DNA of 7,839 bases, taken from positions 1-7,839 of the forward strand of contig CAMLDK010000043.1 of assembly GCA_946478995.1 (NCBI GenBank), given 5' to 3'. Within the stretch, counting starts at the first letter, position 1, and each line of letters opens with the position of its first letter. This stretch comes from an uncultured Candidatus Saccharibacteria bacterium. Lineage in GTDB: Bacteria > Patescibacteria > Saccharimonadia > Saccharimonadales > 2-12-FULL-41-12. Position numbers and translations under genes: made by a program. Below are positions 1-4,746 of the stretch, in pieces. Under the pieces are notes generated by a model. The model saw only the letters and a program-made list of their open reading frames with translations. It was not told the origin of the DNA and made no database searches.

Positions 1-150
1 TTGGCGGAGCGGATAAATATGCTTTCTACCGCTACCTAATACTTCTTCTCGGTGATCGGCGAGATTCTCATTGGTAATCCGATTGTCGAGCGGCTTTTCC
101 TGCTTATTTTTCCGTTTGAATTTATTTATTATCTTTTTCTTCTTGCTCAT
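1..150 (-). CDS. 5' part of an unidentified gene, cut by the left window edge (possible membrane-anchored foldase)
   Basis: An open minus-strand frame begins at ATG 150-148 and stays open for 50 codons to the window edge. It starts MSKKKKIINK, giving a very basic N-terminus (about 10 Lys/Arg in the first 19 residues). A segment NRITNENLADHREEVLGSGR and the ending KHIYPLRQ follow. A basic cytoplasmic head of this kind would fit a protein whose first membrane helix lies just beyond the window. From memory, the ITNE...HREEVL...YPL pattern resembles the N-terminus of SurA/PpiC-like peptidyl-prolyl isomerase proteins of Saccharibacteria, but 50 residues are too few to assign a function. The start lies inside the 3' end of the PH-domain gene (29-base overlap, different frame), so the two are probably co-translated. 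No strong Shine-Dalgarno is seen, only GAAG just before the ATG. Confidence 0.68.
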   Translation of the reverse strand, partial: MSKKKKIINKFKRKNKQEKPLDNRITNENLADHREEVLGSGRKHIYPLRQ

Positions 151-685
151 CTTCGTCTGAAGCTTCTGCTTGCCTCTGGGGCGGAGCATTAGCTACGATT
201 CCTTCGTCCCTGAGGACTTTTAGTATTTTTTGCTGTATCTTTTCCGGATGATGTACCTCATGAATTACTAGGTCTCCGACAAAAGTTTGCATCATTATTG
301 TACCAAATCCCAGCATCGTCTCCTGCATGCCAGCCACCTCATAATTAACCATCTGTATCTGGTTAAGGTTCATGTCCACTACGCTTCTAGTCCAGAAACC
401 TTTTTGCTTTATCTGGAGAAGACGCTGATCGGTAACTATATATACGCTAAAATACCAGCTTATCCAAGAAGGTATGAAGACAACCAGACCGAGCAAGGCT
501 CCGGCAGCCAATCCCCCATAAAGGTAGCTGTATTCCGGTCTTATTAGCGACGGTATGACTCCCGCTAAAAGGGCCAGGAGCCCAAATATAAAGCCTTTGC
601 GCATAACTATAGGGTGTTTTCTAAAAACAAGTAATGTTTCTTCCCCTTCAAGCTGGTCGTCAAATTGTTTGTTTTGCTCAGCCAT
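122..685 (-). CDS. Membrane protein with bacterial PH domain (bPH_2 / DUF304 type)
   Basis: A 187-residue protein. After a hydrophilic head (1-30) come two hydrophobic helices at about 31-48 and 55-77, then a soluble region at about 79-160 with the family-typical pattern YIVTDQRLLQ...GFWTR...DMNLNQIQMV...GFGTIMMQT. That is the bPH_2 (PF03703, YdbS/YdbT-like) pleckstrin-homology-like fold. The C-terminus (about 171-187) is an acidic, probably disordered tail. Proteins of this family sit in the cytoplasmic membrane with the PH fold facing the cytoplasm. Their exact job is unknown, so no substrate can be named. ATG 685 lies 36 bases after the tRNA-Arg 3' end. No Shine-Dalgarno is visible, but AT-rich -10-like boxes lie just upstream. 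The gene may be transcribed with ndk and the tRNA or from its own short-leader promoter. Its last 29 bases overlap the next gene. Confidence 0.88.
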   Translation of the reverse strand: MAEQNKQFDDQLEGEETLLVFRKHPIVMRKGFIFGLLALLAGVIPSLIRPEYSYLYGGLAAGALLGLVVFIPSWISWYFSVYIVTDQRLLQIKQKGFWTRSVVDMNLNQIQMVNYEVAGMQETMLGFGTIMMQTFVGDLVIHEVHHPEKIQQKILKVLRDEGIVANAPPQRQAEASDEDEQEEKDNK

Positions 686-688
686 ATA

Positions 689-700
689 ATTATAAGTATA
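689..700 (-). promoter_or_regulatory. Possible -10 boxes just before the PH-domain gene
   Basis: On the minus strand the sequence reads TATACTTATAAT followed by TAT and the ATG at 685. A TATACT box (700-695) would start transcription near 688, giving a leader of about 3 bases. The perfect TATAAT (694-689) is too close to the ATG for a normal start. No -35 match is seen at the right distance, and the region is AT-rich, so this is a weak call. Confidence 0.28.
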
Positions 701-721
701 CAGGGTTGAGATGGATAAATA

Positions 722-796
722 TGGTGTCCCCGAGAGGATTCGAACCTCTATCTACTCCTTAGGAGGGAATTGTTCTATCCATTGAACTACAGGGAC
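722..796 (-). tRNA. tRNA-Arg (anticodon CCU), CCA encoded
   Basis: The reverse complement folds as a complete 75-nt cloverleaf. The acceptor arms are GTCCCTG and CGGGGAC (one G-T pair). The D arm is GTTC/GAAC with GG in its loop. The anticodon stem is ATTCC/GGAGT with loop CTCCTAA. The variable loop is AGAT. The T arm is AGAGG/CCTCT with loop TTCGAAT. The discriminator is A and the CCA end is encoded (724-722). The anticodon CCT is at 763-761 and reads AGG, an arginine codon. The 5' nucleotide (796) immediately follows the ndk stop codon (797-799), so this tRNA is almost certainly cut by RNase P from an ndk transcript. Confidence 0.96.
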
Positions 797-1261
797 TTAT
801 TTTCTTTCGTGGGGTTCGTATATGTGCAGATACTCTGATTTCTCATAGGTGAATAGCTCTTCATCTGTGAAAAATGCTCTTACTTCGGCCCTCCCGCTTT
901 GCTTGCTATCGGAAGCGTGGATCAGATTGCGGCCGGTGCCTATAGCCATATCCCCCCGGATTGTCCCAGATTCGGCAAGCCGAGGATTAGTATGGCCTAC
1001 TATCAACCGGACGGAATTGACGCATTCATAGCCCTCCCATGCCATCACGACCACCGGCGAACTTTTCATGAATTTTTCCAGACCCTGGTAAAAATCTTTT
1101 TCTAAATGTTCTTTATAGTGTTCCTGGAGCAGCTCGCTGCTCAGAGAAAGCATTTTTATACCTATCAGCTTAAGGCCTTTTAGTTCAAAGCGCCGGATGA
1201 TCTCCCCTACGAGCCCTCGCTGCAGGGCATCAGGTTTGGCAATAATTAAAGTTCTTTCCAT
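797..1261 (-). CDS. ndk: Nucleoside diphosphate kinase
   Basis: A 154-residue protein of full family length. NDK moves the terminal phosphate from ATP to other (d)NDPs through a phosphohistidine. The N-terminus ERTLIIAKPDALQRGLVGEI is a standard NDK start with the nucleotide-binding Lys9. Tyr49, Arg85, Thr91, Arg102 and Asn112 sit at the usual active-site positions. The catalytic histidine is His115 in NLIHASDS; the common form is NxxHGSDS, and Gly-to-Ala here is a known variant. It should be a cytosolic enzyme, important in an organism likely to depend on salvaged nucleotides. The ATG at 1261 is preceded by AAGGA (1273-1269) at 7-base spacing, and by an extended -10 promoter. It is divergent from the recombinase gene, and its stop codon abuts the tRNA-Arg. 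Confidence 0.97.
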   Translation of the reverse strand: MERTLIIAKPDALQRGLVGEIIRRFELKGLKLIGIKMLSLSSELLQEHYKEHLEKDFYQGLEKFMKSSPVVVMAWEGYECVNSVRLIVGHTNPRLAESGTIRGDMAIGTGRNLIHASDSKQSGRAEVRAFFTDEELFTYEKSEYLHIYEPHERK

Positions 1262-1268
1262 TTGAATT

Positions 1269-1273
1269 TCCTT
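1269..1273 (-). promoter_or_regulatory. Shine-Dalgarno of ndk
   Basis: AAGGA on the minus strand, 7 bases before the ATG at 1261. It confirms the chosen start and shows that this organism uses Shine-Dalgarno initiation on at least some mRNAs with leaders. Confidence 0.6.
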
Positions 1274-1295
1274 TTATTTGATTTATTTTGGTTAA

Positions 1296-1304
1296 ATTAT
1301 AACA
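1296..1304 (-). promoter_or_regulatory. Extended -10 promoter of ndk (and the tRNA-Arg)
   Basis: The minus strand reads TGTTATAAT, an exact TGn plus TATAAT extended -10. No good -35 is found upstream, as is common with extended -10 promoters. Transcription would start near 1289, giving a leader of about 28 bases that contains the AAGGA site. It would drive ndk, the directly abutting tRNA, and possibly the genes beyond. Confidence 0.6.
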
Positions 1305-1323
1305 GATTGGACGAGTATTACCT

Positions 1324-1352
1324 TTGCCCCCATGGACAATTAACTTTAAAAT
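1324..1352 (+). promoter_or_regulatory. Promoter of the tyrosine recombinase, predicted leaderless start
   Basis: TTGCCC (1324-1329, 4 of 6 to TTGACA), a 17-base spacer, then TAAAAT (1347-1352, 5 of 6 to TATAAT). Six bases follow before the GTG start at 1359, so the expected transcription start falls on the first base of the start codon. No Shine-Dalgarno lies between the box and the GTG, which fits a leaderless mRNA. Confidence 0.45.
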
Positions 1353-1358
1353 AATAGG

Positions 1359-2282
1359 GTGAAGTTATCAAAACAAAAAACCGACTTCTTAGAATATCTG
1401 GAAATCGAACAAAACCGTTCACAAAAAACCATAGAAAATTATGACCACTACCTGACCAGGTTGATCGATTTCGCCGGTGATATAAATACCTCGGAGATAA
1501 CCCCGGAGTTAATACGCAAATGGCGTCTATGGCTCAACCGCCTCGGCACGAATACATCGGACGAGCTGCAAAAAACTACCCAGAATTACCACCTTATAGC
1601 CCTCAGAAGTTTTTTGAGATATTGCGCCAAGCTAGGCATAGACGCCTTGCCGGCGGACAAAATAGAGCTCGCCCGCACTACTAGGGTGCAGGTAACCTTC
1701 TTAAACGAAGAAGAGATGCAGCGGCTTCTTTCCGAACCCGATACAAGCCGTGAAAACGGTATAAGGGACAGGGCTATCCTGGAGCTGCTTTACTCGAGCG
1801 GGCTTCGAGTTTCCGAACTGGTAGCCCTTAATAAAGACCACATAAATTTAAAAAGGCGGGAGTTTATGGTCAGAGGCAAAGGGCAAAAAGACCGGCCTAT
1901 ATTCATCAGCGAAGAAGCAGCCGAATGGATACAGAAATACCTGGACAAGCGTACGGACAATTCAACCCCCCTGTTTATCAGAGTCGGCGGCAGTAAGAAA
2001 TCCGACCAAACCGGAAATTATAAGAGGCTGACTGCCCGAAGCATACAAAGGATGGTAGCACGATATGCGCTTTTAGCGGGAATCACCAAGCATGTCAGTC
2101 CCCACACCTTGCGCCATAGTTTTGCTACGGATCTGCTTATGAACGGCGCGGACCTCAGGAGCGTACAGGCAATGCTTGGACACAGCAATATTTCTACTAC
2201 TCAAATATACACCCATGTGACAGACCCTCATCTCAGGAAAATTCATGAAAAATTCCACCGGAGAAAATCCGGTGCCGCCTAA
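1359..2282 (+). CDS. Tyrosine recombinase, XerA/XerC/XerD-like
   Basis: A 307-residue protein, the usual Xer length. Residues about 5-92 form the N-terminal SAM-like DNA-binding core (LEYLEIEQNRSQKTIENYDHY...LRSFLRYCA). Residues about 110-300 form the catalytic domain, with the complete set Arg150 (SSGLRVSEL), Lys174 (RGKGQKDR), His249-x-x-Arg252 (HTLRHSFAT), His275 (LGHSN) and the nucleophile Tyr284 (TQIYTHV). Xer enzymes resolve chromosome dimers at dif sites. A single housekeeping Xer acting alone is the best reading; I see no dif-like site, integron or prophage here. The start is GTG 1359, because an in-frame TAA (1347-1349) blocks any upstream start. Its stop (2280-2282) overlaps the stop of the convergent pilus operon by 3 bases. 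Whether it is orthologous to XerC or XerD cannot be decided by eye. Confidence 0.94.
   Translation: MKLSKQKTDFLEYLEIEQNRSQKTIENYDHYLTRLIDFAGDINTSEITPELIRKWRLWLNRLGTNTSDELQKTTQNYHLIALRSFLRYCAKLGIDALPADKIELARTTRVQVTFLNEEEMQRLLSEPDTSRENGIRDRAILELLYSSGLRVSELVALNKDHINLKRREFMVRGKGQKDRPIFISEEAAEWIQKYLDKRTDNSTPLFIRVGGSKKSDQTGNYKRLTARSIQRMVARYALLAGITKHVSPHTLRHSFATDLLMNGADLRSVQAMLGHSNISTTQIYTHVTDPHLRKIHEKFHRRKSGAA
2248..2274 (-). terminator. Probable intrinsic terminator of the pilus operon, inside the recombinase gene
   Basis: CACCGGA (2256-2262), loop GAAAA, TCCGGTG (2268-2274) form a perfect 7-bp GC-rich stem. Read on the minus strand, the stem is followed by GAA and five T residues (2252-2248). 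On the plus strand no T-run follows. It lies 5 bases past the stop of the last pilin gene (2279), where a minus-strand operon would be expected to end, yet it codes for HRRKSG of the recombinase. The T-run is short and starts 3 bases late, so efficiency is uncertain. Confidence 0.5.
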
Positions 2283-3343
2283 GGGCAGCCGTTACCGACG
2301 CTATGATCTCTTCTGATTTCGAGCTTTTTACATAAGTCAGACGAAGTTTGCACGGCAAAATCATGCATAAATCCGCTATCAAAATCCGTCAAATTAACCA
2401 TTACTTGAACGCGTTTTAATATATCGCCTGCCTGTCCCGTAGAGTCGACCATCATTTGCGCGTCCCTGAAAAGTATGGAAGTGCCTGTTTGCGGTCGAGA
2501 ATGATTTATCTCGCCGGTTATTGTCACGTCGTTCAATTTATAAATTGATTTCAGGTTTAGGTATAGCTTGTCCTTTTCGATAGAAGTGATGGTTATGCTG
2601 CAATTACCCCCCGTAGTACATCTGCCGGTGGTAACAGCGCCTTGCTTGTTTATATCGCCGAAAGCATCATCATAAGAAAAATTCAAAGATCCCGATAAGG
2701 ACGGTTTGACATAGACTACAAAGGTACTGTTAATAAGCTCCTGCCTATTGGTAGAAGCCGGGTCTGAAAGCTCTATCCTGATCATTCCGGCCTCGCAATC
2801 ACTTGGAATCTGCTTCGGTATACCGCTTCCTAAATTACAGCCGGCAAAATTATTGCCTCCGCCTTGTTGGTTCCACTTGAATGTCAGAGTATTGATAGTT
2901 ATACCGCCGGCATCTTCTATAGGGGTGATGGTAGGCGTTCTAACGTCTACCGGAAAATATCTTAACTCCGTAGGAGTACGGTTATATAAAACGCAGGTGT
3001 ATTTGGTGTTCTCAAAGTCCCCTACCTGAGCATTCTTGCCGGGAAATTGGTTGCCTGTGCCGTTAGCCGTACCCAAGCCTTCGCAATCATCCTTTTTGTT
3101 TGGCCTGGGTCCTCCGGCCGGATTAACAATATAGTCTTTGGTGTCATTAATACCGGATTCCGCCGCATAGAAGGCCTGGGTACTTAATTGCCTATCCAAA
3201 GCTTGTTGCTGCTCCCTGTTTGAGTTCTTAGTCATAGATATAACTATCAAGGTTAGGAGCGTCATTATCAGTATGACCACTACCATAGAAGCTATGCCGG
3301 ACTGGTTTTTCAAAAGAGACGATAACGGTTTTTTAGTTTTCAT
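2279..3343 (-). CDS. PilX/GspK-like minor pilin
   Basis: From ATG 3343 this is a 354-residue protein (residue numbers here start at the TTG at 3352, giving 357). The N-terminus has a short basic head, then a membrane helix at about 19-41 (SGIASMVVVILIMTLLTLIV). The family signature follows: a helix with LDRQLSTQAFYAAESG (52-67), matching the PilX N-terminal domain (PF14341). There is no Glu at +5 after a possible cleavage glycine (Gly19), as in GspK-type tip subunits. The rest (about 75-357) is a large extracellular region with eight cysteines (90, 120, 172, 186, 245, 251, 341, 356), likely disulfide-bonded. It is the last gene of the operon, 23 bases after the PilW-like gene. ATG 3343 is preferred to the TTG at 3352: it gives a normal MKTKK start and has a TATATT box 7 bases upstream. 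It probably takes part in the pilus tip/priming complex. Confidence 0.85.
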   Translation of the reverse strand: MKTKKPLSSLLKNQSGIASMVVVILIMTLLTLIVISMTKNSNREQQQALDRQLSTQAFYAAESGINDTKDYIVNPAGGPRPNKKDDCEGLGTANGTGNQFPGKNAQVGDFENTKYTCVLYNRTPTELRYFPVDVRTPTITPIEDAGGITINTLTFKWNQQGGGNNFAGCNLGSGIPKQIPSDCEAGMIRIELSDPASTNRQELINSTFVVYVKPSLSGSLNFSYDDAFGDINKQGAVTTGRCTTGGNCSITITSIEKDKLYLNLKSIYKLNDVTITGEINHSRPQTGTSILFRDAQMMVDSTGQAGDILKRVQVMVNLTDFDSGFMHDFAVQTSSDLCKKLEIRRDHSVGNGCP

Positions 3344-3366
3344 TGGGTGCAATATATTACCATAAG

Positions 3367-4014
3367 CTATTCTACACGTTTGTTTATAGTAGTTTCAAGC
3401 TCGGAGACGGCGCAGAAGTTGCTGCCGGCGATTCCAGGCTGGCATCTTATAGTCGCTGCGTCTTCGATGGAAGGATTATTGCACTTACCGTCTATGATCG
3501 AGCCGCTGCATTGTGTTAATTCCAGCAAATCGATATCCCCGGCAGTAATTTTAACTTTCACTTTAAAGTTATTGGAGCTTAGTGAGTCAATTTTAAAGTT
3601 CACAAGCCGCATATTGTTGGGGAGCAGTTCCTTGCCGCCCAAATATGGGTCGCAGTTATTTAAATTAGGCCGTCTATCATACAGCAATCCGGGTGTGCCA
3701 CTGTCTACTTGAGCTACTAACGTATATGTATAACGGTCGTAACCGAAGCAGACCGCTTGCGGCACACCGACCGTATCGGCCACTTCATCATCGGCCCGGC
3801 TCTGCGAGTTGAACTGCACCGTGTTAGTAATAGTATTAACGACCGACCTGGTAGTCTCTTGGGTGCGGGAAGAGGTGATCCCCTTATAATAAAGCCGTCC
3901 GATAGCTAATATTCCGCTGGCAGCCACAACCAGGACAATAGAGAACACTGAAGTAGCTATCAGCAGTTCGATTATTGTGAAGCCTTTTTGATTTGAGTGT
4001 TTAATTGATTTCAC
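3367..4014 (-). CDS. PilW/GspJ-like minor pilin (type IV prepilin)
   Basis: A 215-residue prepilin. A short basic leader MKSIKHSNQKG is followed by FTIIELLIATSVFSIVLVVA. The predicted PilD cut is after Gly11, with Phe12 at +1 (to be N-methylated) and Glu16 at +5. A long amphipathic helix follows, then a globular domain with six cysteines (89, 121, 169, 178, 191, 201). The ending FCAVSELETTINKRV is typical of GspJ/PilW-like pilins from this type of bacterium. The start codon is GTG (4014-4012), one base after the TAA of the upstream gene. No Shine-Dalgarno is seen, so translational coupling is likely. Its position between a PilV-like and a PilX-like gene supports a J-type minor pilin in the tip complex. 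Confidence 0.87.
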   Translation of the reverse strand: MKSIKHSNQKGFTIIELLIATSVFSIVLVVAASGILAIGRLYYKGITSSRTQETTRSVVNTITNTVQFNSQSRADDEVADTVGVPQAVCFGYDRYTYTLVAQVDSGTPGLLYDRRPNLNNCDPYLGGKELLPNNMRLVNFKIDSLSSNNFKVKVKITAGDIDLLELTQCSGSIIDGKCNNPSIEDAATIRCQPGIAGSNFCAVSELETTINKRVE

Positions 4015-4015
4015 T

Positions 4016-4735
4016 TTATAAATTGCCCAATATTACGTTACTTATTTCTTTCGCGGTTTCCAGGTTGAGATTATCTCCGGCAATCGTTATTATGTGCTCT
4101 CCTTTTAATACTGTTAAGGTAAACTGTTTCTTGCCTGAAAGCCCAACTAAGCGTAAAGAGAAGGCCGAATCTCCCAGACCGTTCACCTCTTCCGCTGATT
4201 TGTTTTTCGCTCTGTTAAAATCTGACTTGGCGTTTTCTATCGTTGTCGCGCGCAACGTTATATCAGCTAACACCTCAGGTATGGGAACCGGCTTTGGATT
4301 AGACTTTTTTATCTCATCGATGGAGTCTGACGAATCCACAACTTCTTTATTGCCTTCAGGAGCAGGCTGAATGCTGGGGCTGCCAGATCCAGCTTCTTCC
4401 TCGTTAGGCTTGGCGGTACTTATTTCACCCCTTATATATATGCAATGGCTTGATTTGCTTTCCGTATTGGGAGCCTCGGCTATATCCGTTGGTGAAGTGT
4501 AGCCTCCGCCGTTTTCCGACAAAGGAACCGTTGATATATCGCTTCCAAAAATATTCGCGGCGTCTTCATCGCCAAAAACCTCGCAGGCGGCGGGCGCGTT
4601 AATCTGCCCTGAAGACTGACTGTTATCAGAGTTACTTTTCTGGTCGGATTTTTGGAAAACGAAGAACCAAATACCGACAGCGATCAGCGCTAAGATGATT
4701 AAAAATATTATTAGTTTTAGTTTACTTACTTTCAT
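4016..4735 (-). CDS. Single-pass membrane protein of the pilus operon, unknown function (possibly DUF3558-like)
   Basis: A 239-residue protein with a basic N-terminus (MKVSKLK), one strong hydrophobic helix at about 8-27, and the rest presumably outside the cell. A Ser/Asn/Gln-rich linker (about 29-46) leads to ACEVFGDEDAANIFG (50-64) and a second cysteine in HCIYIRG (Cys98). These two cysteines around a short acidic region recall DUF3558-like secreted domains of actinobacteria. A Pro/Glu/Ser-rich stretch (about 108-155) precedes a second folded part (156-239: LADITLRATT...GLGDSAFSLRL...ITIAGDNLNL). There is no pilin cleavage motif and no lipobox, so it is an anchored protein rather than a pilin. 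TAAGGAG (4747-4741) gives a strong Shine-Dalgarno that overlaps the stop of the upstream pilin. It sits between the I-type and J-type minor pilins. The DUF3558 link is a guess from the pattern. Confidence 0.8.
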   Translation of the reverse strand: MKVSKLKLIIFLIILALIAVGIWFFVFQKSDQKSNSDNSQSSGQINAPAACEVFGDEDAANIFGSDISTVPLSENGGGYTSPTDIAEAPNTESKSSHCIYIRGEISTAKPNEEEAGSGSPSIQPAPEGNKEVVDSSDSIDEIKKSNPKPVPIPEVLADITLRATTIENAKSDFNRAKNKSAEEVNGLGDSAFSLRLVGLSGKKQFTLTVLKGEHIITIAGDNLNLETAKEISNVILGNL

Positions 4736-4740
4736 TTTTG

Positions 4741-4746
4741 CTCCTT
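4741..4746 (-). promoter_or_regulatory. Strong Shine-Dalgarno overlapping an upstream stop codon
   Basis: AAGGAG on the minus strand, 5 bases before ATG 4735. Its first two A residues belong to the TAA (4747-4745) of the PilV-like gene, so the two genes are tightly coupled in one mRNA. Confidence 0.7.

Noticed and set aside
893..928. Gly-to-Ala change in the NDK active-site motif (NLIHASDS)
   Set aside because: The catalytic His115 and other active-site residues are present. HASDS is a known natural variant, so there is no reason to infer loss of activity.
1332..1343. ATG upstream of the recombinase, as an alternative start or leader peptide
   Set aside because: It reads only M-D-N before a TAA, is not in a useful frame, and lies upstream of the predicted -10 box.
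2256..2274. Hairpin as the terminator of the recombinase on the plus strand
   Set aside because: No T-run follows on the plus strand, and the hairpin precedes the stop codon, so it fits the minus-strand operon better.
1359..2282. Phage or integron integrase marking a mobile element
   Set aside because: The length and motifs fit a housekeeping Xer. I found no attachment sites, no target duplication at the tRNA and no phage genes. The tRNA-Arg is intact and over 500 bases away on the other side of ndk.
3344..3352. TTG at 3352 as the start of the PilX-like gene
   Set aside because: It adds only three residues (MHP). The ATG at 3343 gives a normal MKTKK start and needs no rare start codon.
3347..3712. 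Plus-strand open frame of 121 codons opposite the PilW-like gene
   Set aside because: The minus-strand frame has a clear prepilin motif and operon spacing. The plus frame has no family pattern and no start signal.
4005..4370. Plus-strand open frame of 121 codons opposite the DUF3558-like gene
   Set aside because: It is antisense to a gene with a strong Shine-Dalgarno and membrane helix, and has no support of its own.
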